Origin: Haliotis asinina
Lineage: Eukaryota; Mollusca; Gastropoda; Lepetellida; Haliotidae
Direction of reading: 5' to 3'
DNA: 64,000 nucleotides
Assembly (NCBI RefSeq): GCF_037392515.1
Contig: NC_090280.1
Location: 62,385,504 to 62,449,503, forward strand
The notes below the pieces were generated by a model, which was not told the DNA's origin, ran no database searches, and saw nothing but the letters and a program-made list of their open reading frames with translations. This document shows, one piece after another, positions 37,324-49,359 of the stretch (position 1 is the first letter of the stretch; every line of letters starts with the position of its first letter). The translations under genes and the position numbers were made by a program.

Positions 37324-38009
37324 TGCGTTTCGAATGGTTAATATTGTGAAAGCAACTGATATTTCGTGTGGTGGCCAGATAAGCTCGACATCGACATTAT
37401 GGCCAATTCTTCAGTGTCACGTTTTTTCATATGGTATTTTATCCGAGTCACGTGGACCAATCAAAACTGGACATTCTTGCATGAGGCTGGATAAGTTTTC
37501 TTAACCTTCTGTTAAGGTTCCCGCTCTCTACCAAACATTGAATTCAGTGAGGTCCTCACTCAGTGGGGTCGGAGTGGGTTGTTTATTGTGGGTAGCCCAA
37601 TACAAGGTATATGGCTGATTCAGTAGTCCGTTTGGCTTAAAAGAGGACCGATGAATTGCAATGTCACTCAATGTAAAAATGTAACAGCCAGGTGTTCGAG
37701 AAGCACGTACATAACTGCCGGGAAAGTTATTATTCATTAACCTGTGCTGTACTGTCTCCATCCTTTCTCGCACATCTGGTTGGCCCTTTCTGTGCACTCC
37801 TCCCCAGTAACAAATAATGAACAGTGTCAATATTTTAATGATAGTTTGTTAAACAACTTTTTATATTTTAAGGAAAAATATTCTGCAAAAACCTCACAGA
37901 GTTGGTGTGATGTTCTGATTATGATCAGCGTTTCATTGAGTATGTTATGTTTATTGATTTTGGGTGGAGGGGTGGAGAAAAGAACATCTGATTTGGCTGG
38001 TTGGTTTCT

Positions 38010-38085
38010 AAATTCAGTTTAACGGAGCACTCAACAATATTCTAGCTATATGGTGACAGCAAATATTCGAGTCTTGCCTTGTTCA
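38010..38085 (+). mobile_element. SINE fragment left of the Tc1 element
   Basis: 'AGTTTAACGGAGCACTCAAC', 'AATATTCTAGCTATATGGTG' and 'AATATTCGAGTCTTG' match the start of the long SINE. A later part of the same family ('GACAAGCATGGGTTACTGAA') lies at 39810-39875 beyond the transposon, in the same orientation. Confidence 0.6.
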
Positions 38086-38302
38086 TTTACTATGATAACA
38101 ATCGCCGTAGCGGTAGCTTGAACCACCATGCTTCCCAAAATGTTTTTCTGTGTGAATTTTGGGGGAAATTAAAACACGCAATGTGTAGTGCATTTAATAT
38201 ACATAACGACATAACGATATAAGTTGGTAAATTTCGCAAACTTTGGGGTGAATTTCTTGATGATGGTGTGTTTCCGATATTCGAGTGAGTTCAGCAATCA
38301 GC

Positions 38303-39768
38303 TACACTGACCCAAAAAAGAAACGCATAGCTGAAATCTCATTTTTAAAGTACATTTTTTCGGAAAATATGGAATGGAATGACAATTAATGTAAATATTA
38401 AGTGTTTTTATAGTCAATACAACCAAAACAGACAAACAAACACAACCTCTGGTGATTATTCGCCACACCACAGCACCTTGAAAACGCTTTGTATAATCTG
38501 CACGTGGGAAAATCTGAAAGCATTATGCACGTGCAAATGCAGGATCTCAATCTTGATTATGATGGCTATAAAAGGGGACAGGTCCTGTTGCGATTCATTC
38601 TTCGAATTTCTTTCTATGCGACGCGAAAAATGCCAAGGTTAAATGAAGAAAACAGAAATAGAGCCATTGGACGTCTGGAAGCTGGGAAAAGTCAGTCATC
38701 AGTTGCCAGACGTCTGAATGTGAGGCAGAGCACGATTTCCCGTCTCTGGCAACGATACACGCAACACAACTCGACCAGAGACCGTCCAAGGAGTGGGAGA
38801 CCAAGGGTGACAACTCCAGCACAAGACCGCTACATCCGGGTGCTTCATCTGCGTAATCGGGCCGTCACTGCTACGTATACCGCTGATCACGTTCCTGGGC
38901 TGCGTAGAGTCTCTCCACAAACCATCAGGAATCGCCTAAGAGAGCATGGAATTCGACCTATGCGACCTCATGCAGGACCTGTTCTGCATCCCCATCACCG
39001 TCGTGCACGTCTTCAGTGGTGCAGGAACGTTCGGGCATGGAACCTCTTGAATTGGAGGAGGATCTGGTTCAGCGATGAGTCACGTTTTCTGCTGTACAGA
39101 CATGATGGAAGGATGCGTGTTTACAGACGTCGAAATGAGAGATATTCTCGACAGTGCGTTCGTGAGGTCAACAGACACGGTGGTGGAGGTGTAATGATGT
39201 GGGGAGGCATATCTATGAACGGCAGGACACAGTTGGTGCATGTGCAAGGGAATCTCAATGCTGTACGCTACCGGGATGAAATTCTGAACCGTCATGTTGT
39301 TCCTACAATTGACGCTAGAAGGGAAATTTTCCAGCACGACAATGCAAGACCGCACACAGCACGCATTACCACGGATTTCCTTGCCAACAACAACATTACA
39401 GTTCTTCCATGGCCCTCAAAATCGCCGGATTTGAACCCAATTGAACATTTATGGGACCAATTGGGTAAACGGTTACGACGTCGACAGCCGCAGCCACAGA
39501 CACGTCTACAGTTGGTGAATGCGTTGCGAGATGAGTGGAGAAGATTCCCACAAAGGCGGATACGACGTCTTATACAGTCAATGCCCAGGCGATGCAGAGC
39601 AGTGATTGATGCCCGTGGTGGTCACACCAGATACTGACTTTCTCACTATGCCATGGAAAATAGAGACGCTTAATACCACTGTGAATGATTGTATATGTCT
39701 TGACACACATTTGTTAATACCCGTGTGAATTATCATTGCTCAAGTTCCATTACTTTTTGTGCAATTTA
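38303..39768 (+). mobile_element. Tc1/mariner-like DNA transposon
   Basis: The left end reads TA-'CACTGACCCAAAAAAGAAAC'. The right end, in reverse complement, reads about 'AAATTGCACAAAAAGTAATG' next to a TA. The two ends are similar only over the inner A-rich part, so the terminal repeats are imperfect and the boundaries approximate. It carries one long transposase frame. It is flanked on both sides by pieces of the long SINE. Confidence 0.8.
38630..39637 (+). CDS. Tc1-like transposase, 335 aa, open throughout
   Basis: The start is MPRLNEENRNRAIGRLEAGK, chosen over the upstream in-frame Met (38489) because Tc1 transposases begin directly with the paired helix-turn-helix. HTH1 is about residues 5-50 ('SQSSVARRLNVRQSTISRLW') and HTH2 about 70-115, with the 'RDRPRSGRPR' linker between (GRPR-like AT hook). 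The catalytic DDE triad is visible: D in 'WFSDESRF', D in 'FQHDNARPHTA' and E in 'DLNPIEHLWD', consistent with DD34E. It ends RAVIDARGGHTRY. Length is typical of the family (about 340) and no stop is seen, so this copy may be young. Confidence 0.9.
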   Translation: MPRLNEENRNRAIGRLEAGKSQSSVARRLNVRQSTISRLWQRYTQHNSTRDRPRSGRPRVTTPAQDRYIRVLHLRNRAVTATYTADHVPGLRRVSPQTIRNRLREHGIRPMRPHAGPVLHPHHRRARLQWCRNVRAWNLLNWRRIWFSDESRFLLYRHDGRMRVYRRRNERYSRQCVREVNRHGGGGVMMWGGISMNGRTQLVHVQGNLNAVRYRDEILNRHVVPTIDARREIFQHDNARPHTARITTDFLANNNITVLPWPSKSPDLNPIEHLWDQLGKRLRRRQPQPQTRLQLVNALRDEWRRFPQRRIRRLIQSMPRRCRAVIDARGGHTRY

Positions 39769-39936
39769 AGTTAATAAATCATCTCTCATAACATTGGATT
39801 TTCACCTATTGTCGTAATCAAACGACAAGCATGGGTTACTGAAGTTCAATTCTAAAACATAATTTCACGGGTCACAGACTATTTGAGGATACAATGCAGA
39901 CAACAAATGATATGTCCACGTGACGTCAGTACATTT

Positions 39937-42213
<2,277 letters not shown>

Positions 42214-42447
42214 CTGAAACCACATAAAGTAGTTGTTATTGGATCAGTCATGGTGTAAGTTCGAGAAGTACAAACAAAATAGGAGTGCCAGGGAAATATA
42301 TGACCAAGTTTCCTGTCAAAATAGAATATATTTGGCCTAAAAGTCAAATTAGTGATGAAAAGTATGTGAATTGACATCTTTTCTGTACAGACAGTCATTT
42401 CCATTTTTGGTGCTTCTTGTTTTATGATAAGATTTCAGAATGTTGCC

Positions 42448-42593
42448 GACCCGTGAAGTTCTGGGGTAGAATAGGCCTTCAGCAACCCACGTTTGCCACA
42501 AAAGGCGACTATTCTTGTCGTAAGAGGCGACTAACAGGATCGGGTGGTCAGGCTCGCTGACTTGGTTCTCACATGTCATTTGTTCCCAACTGT
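42448..42593 (-). mobile_element. SINE (long type), left half, cut by the Polinton
   Basis: In reverse orientation: 'GACCCGTGAAGTTCTGGGGT', 'AGAATAGGCCTTCAGCAACC', 'GGGTGGTCAGGCTCGCTGAC' and 'TTCCCAACTGT'. Its sequence breaks off at the Polinton end and resumes at 56626. Confidence 0.88.
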
Positions 42594-42736
42594 AGTAGTA
42601 TATACAATGGGGGTTTTAAAACACTTTCAAGAAAAGTCTCTACAAAGCCTTATTTACTAAATAAGGCTTTGGTTGGGTCCTTAGCTCTTGCTACTATTAC
42701 CCCTACTACTTAACGTGTGTTGGAGGTAACACTGTG
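42594..42736. repeat. Polinton left terminal inverted repeat
   Basis: 143 bp, matching 56483-56625 in reverse complement except at about two positions. It contains a perfect hairpin (12-bp arms, 3-base loop) at 42644-42670. The integrase reading frame ends inside this repeat at 42706. Confidence 0.95.
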
Positions 42737-43674
42737 CCGTACGGTACGATCAATAATTCTTTTCTTACAAACCCCCTACCCGGCCCATCCCTCAAGTAGT
42801 ACAAGTTAGGTTCGTCGGCTTTTATATCCACTTTATCTATGTTGTAAGTTTTGACTGACCATATAGGATCGGTGGCCCGCTTACGGCTATCACCCTCGTG
42901 TTCCCCTGGCTGGTATAGATACCTCACTAGGGCCCTATCTGGTATCTGTTTCTCCTTCCCACGCAATGGAGCGGCCGACTCTGCAACTATTGATTTTAGT
43001 TTGATAGCGTCTGCCGGTTTCTTACCGGTGAGACGGGTGACTTCATGGTTGATTGCTGACACCACCTTGGGTAACCTCGTGACCCATTCAGTCGATCGTT
43101 TTCCAGGGGTGGCCATCTCCCTAGCATACTGATGACCGAACAAGCGCTCAGCCAAAGTCCTATTAAATCTCTCAACTATGGCTTGGCTGCGATGGGCTCT
43201 GGCCGTGCCACGCCTGACCTTTGTATCGTGTTTGGCTAGCAGTTGTGACACGGCACCCATGAACTCCCGTCCGGGGTCAACTTGCAGCTCTGTTGGCCAC
43301 GTCAGCGGACTGCGTTTGTATATGCGTTCGAATCCTCTGGCTACCTGGGCCGAATCTTTCGTGGTCAAGGGTTCGGCTTCCTTGTAACGACTGGCTACGT
43401 CCACTACGGTTAAGGCATACTTGTACCTCTTGTCGTGGGGTAGGAACAGTAGGTCTGCCTGGTGAACGCTATTAGGTATGTTAATACCGAACCTCCTTCT
43501 AGGCACGTAGCGTGGTGCCGGCAAATAGATCTGCCACAGGGCTTGTTTTTCAAGCCACGCTTTGGCTTCCTCCGGGGGTACTCGCGCTATTTTAGCTAGC
43601 TTATCTACTGCGCTAGCTCCTTTCCAGTACCCACGAGGGCTGCAGTAAATAGCCTCAAATTTTTTCATGTCCAT
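42706..43674 (-). CDS. Polinton integrase (RVE family), 322 aa
   Basis: It catalyses strand transfer of element ends in known Polintons. The DDE residues are visible: D in 'VHQADLLFLPHDKR', D in 'ELQVDPGREFMGAV' and E in 'SQAIVERFNRTLAERLFG'. The N-terminal part ('YCSPRGYWKGASAVDKLAKI') matches the HTH-like region before the catalytic core in Polinton integrases. The C-terminus has a basic, beta-rich tail and lies in the terminal repeat. It looks whole. No TATA-like box precedes the ATG, unlike the capsid genes. Confidence 0.93.
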   Translation of the reverse strand: MDMKKFEAIYCSPRGYWKGASAVDKLAKIARVPPEEAKAWLEKQALWQIYLPAPRYVPRRRFGINIPNSVHQADLLFLPHDKRYKYALTVVDVASRYKEAEPLTTKDSAQVARGFERIYKRSPLTWPTELQVDPGREFMGAVSQLLAKHDTKVRRGTARAHRSQAIVERFNRTLAERLFGHQYAREMATPGKRSTEWVTRLPKVVSAINHEVTRLTGKKPADAIKLKSIVAESAAPLRGKEKQIPDRALVRYLYQPGEHEGDSRKRATDPIWSVKTYNIDKVDIKADEPNLYYLRDGPGRGFVRKELLIVPYGTVLPPTHVK

Positions 43675-46600
43675 ACGCGTATGTGTTTATCCCATCAATA
43701 GCTATCCAACGTTTCGTGTCCATAGGCGACAGGGACGTCTTGTTTATAGTCAGTCCGTATATCTTATGTCCATCACTTCTAAGTGTGTTCATTTTATGCC
43801 TAAAGGTACGGGTCTTGAACAGGGCTTCCTTGAATCTGGCGTGTTTGATGTGTTGTTTCACCACATACTTCTTAACCCCCTTAGCCTTCCGGATCTCACT
43901 ATTGTCGGCTTTCAGTATGGAGTACATCTTAGGTCTCAAACCTATGTACTCGGCTATGGGCGTGCCAGCACACTCGTCCTTCATCTTACCTAGGACCTTT
44001 TTATTTACCGTACTGTGTATGGCATGGGTCTTAGGGTAGTCGCTGGTGTCGTATAAATCGAGGTGTTTTTTCATGTCCTAGTACACGTCCTCGGTTCGAA
44101 TTTCCATCAGCAGGGAATCCGTGTCAGTGTACAGCACTTCACACCTGTCGCCGTACTGTTTCTTGAGCTCGTTGTAGTAAAAGTCGTACATCAGGTGTTT
44201 GGATAAATCGAGGATGCTCATCCCCACGTAAACAGGCCGGTTGAATTTTATGTGGCTTTTCTTCATGTGTAGGGCAACCAGGTTGTCTGTGAATATCTTA
44301 CTACGGTTGAATGCCGGACTGGCTATCAATCTCCTGAGCTTGTCTTCCTCACTCGACCAAACCAGCTTCACGGTCACGCGTTTCCTCAGGTTCTCCATAG
44401 TCTTACCAAACACCGAGTTGTTCATGAGCTTGTAGAGATTTTTCTCAAAATCACTGGTGGCTTTTTTTCGTAGGTCTGTGTTCATTCTGATCATCCATGG
44501 ACTCTGGTCGAACATGAGCACCCTGTGTATTTTGGTCAGCCTCATACCCAACGACAGGTACAGCTGTAGGTTGCGATAGTGAACGATGTACTTGGTCTTA
44601 TTCATTAAGTTAGGCACGAGTTTTTCAACGTCTGTCACATGCCCACCTAACAAATTATGTTGGTACTCAGACATCCAGTCTGGGTTAACCCTCATACGTT
44701 CGGGGGCCAGGGGGTAGCTGTTGTGTGATGTGTGTAATTCCTTGGTATACTCTAAGTCAACCTCGAGGATATACCCTTTGTTCGAATCTGGTGCAACCCC
44801 CATAACATCAACGTGGGGTACCCATTCGAATCCCCCTGTAGGTAGATACTGGCTCATGGCCCAGCCGTACAGGTTGTTTGCGTCGAGGTAGAGAATGTGA
44901 TTGGTTGGCTTGTTAGGATCGTAACCTTTCACGTATTGATTATTTGCTTTCGCGTATCGTTTGGATGCCATGGAAATCCCACCTCGCAAGCCTTTCTCAA
45001 TGAATAGGTGCATGTCGTAATCTGTGAGCAATTCCAAATTAACTCCGGTCTTTTTAAGCAAGGCGTCCCACGACAGACCTGGGCTGGTGTAATACCATGC
45101 GGGGTCGAGTTTATACTGCTTGAAACACGTCCGCCTAAACGTCTCAAACACGTCGGCTAACAGCAGTACATCTGTCCTCAAGTACAGGTCGTGATAATCA
45201 CCCAGGTTCTTACAACCCAGTTTATTCCATACGTTAGTCGCGTGCGAGTAATCATCTCGTGAGACGGACGCCTCATTCAGCTTGCTATAAAAGCAGTCAA
45301 TAGGGGGTAGTCTGGTCTCGGTGAACTTGACCCAACTATCCATCTACTCATAGGGGTACACACCCTTCCTCATAAGCAGGGGTCTAGTCTCGGCGTCTGT
45401 GTATCGATCGGTGATAGGGAAGGTATTGTTGGCCTTGACCAGACTGTCGAGTGACGACAGGAGGAACTGAAACGAGTCAATGAACCTAAGTCCGTTTAAG
45501 CTGAAGGAGATGTATCTCTCCATGTTGTTGGGGATGCACGTTATATTACCATCGATTTTCGCGATGGCCTGCATGATCAAGTGTGAGTCGTACCCTCTCA
45601 AGTTGTGAAAGACAACGGGGATGTTTATTGTCTTAGGGTTGATTTTAAGCTTGAGGTTGCACGTGCTGTGAGCGGCGCCTCTATACTTACCAGTTATGTG
45701 GCAGTGATCTCTCACCGAATCACCGTTAAGTGGTGAGTCACACACGTGACAGTTAGTGCTACTAGCGTGAGCTAGCCTGTCGACTCGGGTCATACGTATG
45801 GGAGCGATTCTATACAATGCATTCCTAATAATTTTTTCTTCCTCCTGCAAACACTTTAGAAACCTTTCAGCCGCGTCAGGGCCCCTATACACTACCGGAG
45901 CTTTCGTTTCCCCGTCACAACGGACGACAATGTATCCAAACCCACAGGCTTTATGCTCTTGTGTTTTGTGGGTAAAGCTACCGGCGGCACCACTGGGGGA
46001 TTCCCCCACCACCAAGGCTTCGAAGTCGGCGTATATGATATAAGGCACAGACATTTGGTTCTTGTGGTTACTGAATTTTAGGATATTATCACCTTCCTTA
46101 GGCATGTCGACTCGTATGGCCGTCTGCCCCACACCTTGACAATCATCCCGGTGGGATTCTAATAAATCAGCTCGTGTGAAGCCATGTAGGCATCGTTCAC
46201 AGAAGTGGGTCTTTTCTCTGTGTGCCGATTGGTCATACAACAGCCTGCTAAAGTGTTTTATCCATGTGTAGTGATACTTGTCACCTCGCTGGATCATGAA
46301 TATATTGATAACTTGGCGATCCTTCACTTCGCTGACCCTGTGTACTATTGTTTTGTTACCTTCGTGCCCAAAGACATTTATAGCCAGATTATTCTGTTTT
46401 TCTACTTTAGTGATCTGGGATATGGGGGTGGGTTCATCTATACCATCCCAGTTGAGCCCATCATCCTGAGGATAATTAGAAGGCCTGTTCGGATTAGTGT
46501 CAGCTGGAAATAAGGCTGACCTGATAGCTAACCTCAGGCAATCGTTTCCTCTATTCTTAACGTTTACTATGGCATGTTTGTTCCTATAGTAGGGGGGCAA

Positions 46601-47365
46601 GGCTAGGTATGACCCGCCTCTGAATGGCACGTAGTTAGCTATGTCTAGATAGACATTATCGATTTTATCTACAGCCCACCCGGACCCCAAGTGTGTGTAG
46701 CATTCTAGGTATTCTCGTATCTGCTGAAAACTGGTATCGATTGATGCGTCAATGGTCTCTGTATGTGTGACAACCTCTTGTTTACCTCGGAAGTAAGGCT
46801 GAACATACTCAGTGGTCCCTGTGGGCCCCCCAACCTGCTTATCGAGCGACATTTTCACTGTGATCTGAAACTTGATACTTCCTAGGTTATTTAGTTCCTG
46901 GTTGACCTTATCAGCTATCAGAGGCTTGATATCTGTAATGTCTATGTTTCTATCAACGTGCATGCGCCAACCTCTCAAATAGTTGCCTACAGCGCGCTCA
47001 GTGCGCACGAACTGTAGGTCAATAGCTCTATTCTGTCGTAATAATTCTACAAGCTGTGGTTTTCTCATACGGGAATACCCGCCTAAACCCAAATCGTGTG
47101 CCTCGGCTTTCAGTTGTTTTACAGTGGGAACGGGGGTATGTGATAACAATTCGACTAACCCGGCTCTCCCCAGGTTTGAATAACCCGTGTATCCAAGCTG
47201 TTTTGCTTGAGCTTTTAATTGTTTTACCGTAGGAGGGGCTTCTAAACCTAGTAATCTCAACAATGCTGACTTCCATATTTGAGAATACCCGATCACACCT
47301 CTCTGTTTTGCGACCCGCTTAAGCTCGCGTACAGTAGTTATAGTGTTTACACCTAACATAACCAA
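43655..47365 (-). pseudogene. Polinton protein-primed DNA polymerase B region (about two breaks)
   Basis: The region carries, in order on the minus strand: three Rho-N/SAP-like repeats ('TVKQLKAQAKQLGYTGYSNL' type), a Cys/His finger ('HFCERCLHGFTRADLLESH'), a second Cys/His cluster ('CHVCDSPLNGDSVRDHCH'), an exonuclease-type block ('VVFHNLRGYDSHLIM'), polymerase motif A ('YLDANNLYGWAMSQYLP'), motif B ('LYKLMNNSVFGKTMENLRKR'), motif C ('VLYTDTDSLLMEI') and a C-terminal block ('IYGLTINKTSLSPMDTKRW'). These are hallmarks of protein-primed family B enzymes of Polintons. It appears broken, with about two interruptions, and is treated as a fossil. Confidence 0.92.
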
Positions 47366-47448
47366 TGTCTAATTGGGTCACAGTAAAGGGAGGTAACCCT
47401 TGATAAAAAATATGTGGCTGTTGGATATAGTGTATATGAGTAAAACAT

Positions 47449-47712
47449 TTATTTGGAGTCTATCTTGAGCAGTCGCCTACGTTCTTTTATGTAGTCCTTT
47501 TTATTCTCGTAGATGAGTTGATGTCTGACTACGTTCGCTCCGTGAGCTTTACATAGACAGTAGTGTCCTTTAACCCCGATACCACACACAGAACACGTGT
47601 AGTTAGGACTTCCCATATGGAAACAACAGAACCCCTGATTCCTGCATTTCCTACCACAGGCCTCGGTCTTCCCCATAAGTATGTATTCGCATCGGTATGG
47701 AGCGGGTCTCAT
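47449..47712 (-). CDS. Polinton small Cys-rich protein, 87 aa
   Basis: The start is MRPAPYRCEYILMGKTEACG. About ten cysteines occur in CxxC-like spacing ('CGRKCRNQGFCCFH', 'CSVCGIGVKGHYCLC'), suggesting a zinc-binding protein, followed by a basic C-terminus (KKDYIKERRRLLK). A TATATAAG box lies about 8 bases before the ATG. Function is unknown. It looks whole. Confidence 0.75.
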   Translation of the reverse strand: MRPAPYRCEYILMGKTEACGRKCRNQGFCCFHMGSPNYTCSVCGIGVKGHYCLCKAHGANVVRHQLIYENKKDYIKERRRLLKIDSK

Positions 47713-47730
47713 GTTTACTTATATAGGTAT

Positions 47731-48156
47731 TTAATTTAATTGCTTCGCAACCAACGCAGTAGCTGCTATACCCAACACTATGAAGCCCAGTTCACGATTC
47801 ATTTGTCCCTTGGATGGTGTGTAGTACTGAGCGAGTGTGGGTTTATTGAGCGGTTCCAATCGTTTACCAGTTAGTAGGTAGTATTCTTTCATTGCTTCAT
47901 CGACATCGTTGAATGTTTGAACGGCATGGTTTTCACGCTGGAGTTGTTCGTTAATAAAATCGATCCTCTGGAGGCGTTTTTTAGCGTACTCGGCCTGTGC
48001 TTTTTGTAAGTTCTCAGTAGCGAGATCGTGCCGCTTCCTTTCTTCCTGTATTTCAGCCGCGTGGTCATCTCGTAGTTTCGAGAAGAGGAAATTACTCCCG
48101 GAAAATGCCAGGGCATTCACTAACGCCCCACCGACCATCATAGCTATCGTGGCCAT
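47731..48156 (-). CDS. Polinton membrane/coiled-coil protein, 141 aa
   Basis: It has an N-terminal hydrophobic stretch (MMVGGALVNALAFSG), a long charged coiled coil (about residues 28-80) and a C-terminal membrane segment (LGFIVLGIAATALVAKQLN). This architecture is common among minor virion proteins of Polintons, but I cannot name it. An AT-rich box (AATATAATG, AATATAGG) precedes the start. It looks whole. Confidence 0.75.
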   Translation of the reverse strand: MATIAMMVGGALVNALAFSGSNFLFSKLRDDHAAEIQEERKRHDLATENLQKAQAEYAKKRLQRIDFINEQLQRENHAVQTFNDVDEAMKEYYLLTGKRLEPLNKPTLAQYYTPSKGQMNRELGFIVLGIAATALVAKQLN

Positions 48157-48163
48157 CCTATAT

Positions 48164-48391
48164 TTATTTCATTATATTATCAGGTATTATCCCTTGTTTT
48201 ACTAGGATGTCTTTTGTGGCCATCGCCATACCAAGGTTCATTATGAGCATACCCATATCCTGCAGGTTGAAATCTAGCTTGATAGTTGGTTGTTTAAGCA
48301 CCATTTTAGTCAACCGAGCGTACCCTACTGCTAGACTGGCGACCACTGTGGCGTGGTATGCGTCGTTGACGAACGTTTTCCCCTCAGACAT
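48164..48391 (-). CDS. Polinton small hydrophobic protein, 75 aa
   Basis: MSEGKTFVNDAYHATVVASL is followed by two hydrophobic segments and 'QDMGMLIMNLGMAMATKDIL'. It is preceded by 'TTATATATACATA'. Only 7 bp separate it from the next gene. Function is unknown. It looks whole. Confidence 0.7.
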   Translation of the reverse strand: MSEGKTFVNDAYHATVVASLAVGYARLTKMVLKQPTIKLDFNLQDMGMLIMNLGMAMATKDILVKQGIIPDNIMK

Positions 48392-48416
48392 TATGTATAT
48401 ATAAAAATATTTTAAA

Positions 48417-48704
48417 TTATAACATGATATGCGGGTCGACAGTGGGGGTTACCACCTCACTGTTGGGGGGTACCACCTCACTGTGGGAGGGTACTCCCAC
48501 GTATAACCATGTTATAACCACGGCAGCACCTACAGCCAACAACAGTCGGGGGTTGATAATTTTATGTTGGTTACACCACCGTTTTTTACCGGCAGCTACT
48601 CTCTTAGGATTCTTCTGCCTGGTTACTGTTTCCCTGGTCACCTCGGGAGGGGTTTCCCTCACTGGTTCCTGTGTCACTTCCGTCACCTCGGGAGCAGCAT
48701 CCAT
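48417..48704 (-). CDS. Polinton small single-pass membrane protein, 95 aa
   Basis: It has an acidic/Thr-rich N-terminus (EVTEVTQEPVRETPPEVTRE), a basic patch (KNPKRVAAGKKRW), a membrane segment (LLLAVGAAVVITWLYVG) and a Val/Pro-rich tail. Its first 100 bases overlap the 3' end of the next gene upstream in another frame. It is preceded by 'AATAATAATAGTATAG'. Confidence 0.65.
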   Translation of the reverse strand: MDAAPEVTEVTQEPVRETPPEVTRETVTRQKNPKRVAAGKKRWCNQHKIINPRLLLAVGAAVVITWLYVGVPSHSEVVPPNSEVVTPTVDPHIML

Positions 48705-49158
48705 CTATACTATTATTATTATTTTTTCTCTCAAATTGACAATGCTTTGCCGTGATAATCGCCGCCGTCACTGGAGCCAACAACATACCATATTTGTGGT
48801 ACAGCCCGCAGCTGATAGAACTCACGGCGTGTTCGATAAAAGGGTCTTTCTCGAGGTCCTCCCACAGGTAAAGTCGGCACTCTGGTGGAATGGGAAGGAA
48901 GTATGATACAATACCGGTGTATATCTGGGTCATAGCCGATCCTATTGTCTTTGTCATTTCTGCTCCGAGCCGGGACTCGTATCTAGCGTACAGCTTATCG
49001 ATTTCTTCGGCTGACATTTTGTGAATTTTATCCGGAGTGTAGTCTCCAAAGTAATGTTTGGCTTTGCCGCCAACAGCCAACGCCACCAGTTTCTCTCGCT
49101 TATCATCATCCACTACCCCAGGTACCAACAATTGTTCGAGCAATTCCTCACACTCCAT
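48604..49158 (-). CDS. Polinton unknown protein, 184 aa
   Basis: I prefer the start at 49158 (MECEELLEQLLVPGVVDDDK) over the open frame's earlier Met (49281). A TTATATTATAAG box stands immediately before it, as in neighbouring genes, and the extra sequence overlaps a tandem repeat boundary. Mostly helical: 'GDYTPDKIHKMSAEEIDKLY', a hydrophobic segment near 'GLYHKYGMLLAPVTAAIIT' and a Ser/Gly/Asn-rich tail. I do not recognise it. It looks whole. Confidence 0.65.
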   Translation of the reverse strand: MECEELLEQLLVPGVVDDDKREKLVALAVGGKAKHYFGDYTPDKIHKMSAEEIDKLYARYESRLGAEMTKTIGSAMTQIYTGIVSYFLPIPPECRLYLWEDLEKDPFIEHAVSSISCGLYHKYGMLLAPVTAAIITAKHCQFERKNNNNSIDGCCSRGDGSDTGTSEGNPSRGDQGNSNQAEES

Positions 49159-49273
49159 CTTATAATATAACAAGTAAGATTTAGTTTTAACTATATAATA
49201 CCCAATGCAGACAAAACACAGAGAAATGAAGGTTAAGTTGCACACGACAAACACTTCAAATATCATAGCTATA

Positions 49274-49359
49274 CTTAGCATTTGCTTAGCTTTAGCTTAG
49301 CTTTAGCTTAGCTTTGCTTAGCTTTGCTTAGCTTTGCTTAGCTTTGCTTAGCTTTAGCA
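49274..49359. repeat. 10-11 bp tandem repeat inside the Polinton
   Basis: About eight units of TTAGCTTTGC or TTAGCTTTAGC lie at the 3' end of the packaging ATPase gene and before the next gene. Confidence 0.93.

Noticed and set aside
49159-49281. N-terminal extension (hydrophobic, MLSIAMIFEVFVVCN..) of the 184-aa Polinton protein
   Set aside because: The AT box directly before 49158 and the neighbouring tandem repeat favour the downstream start; the extension could still be a signal-like segment.
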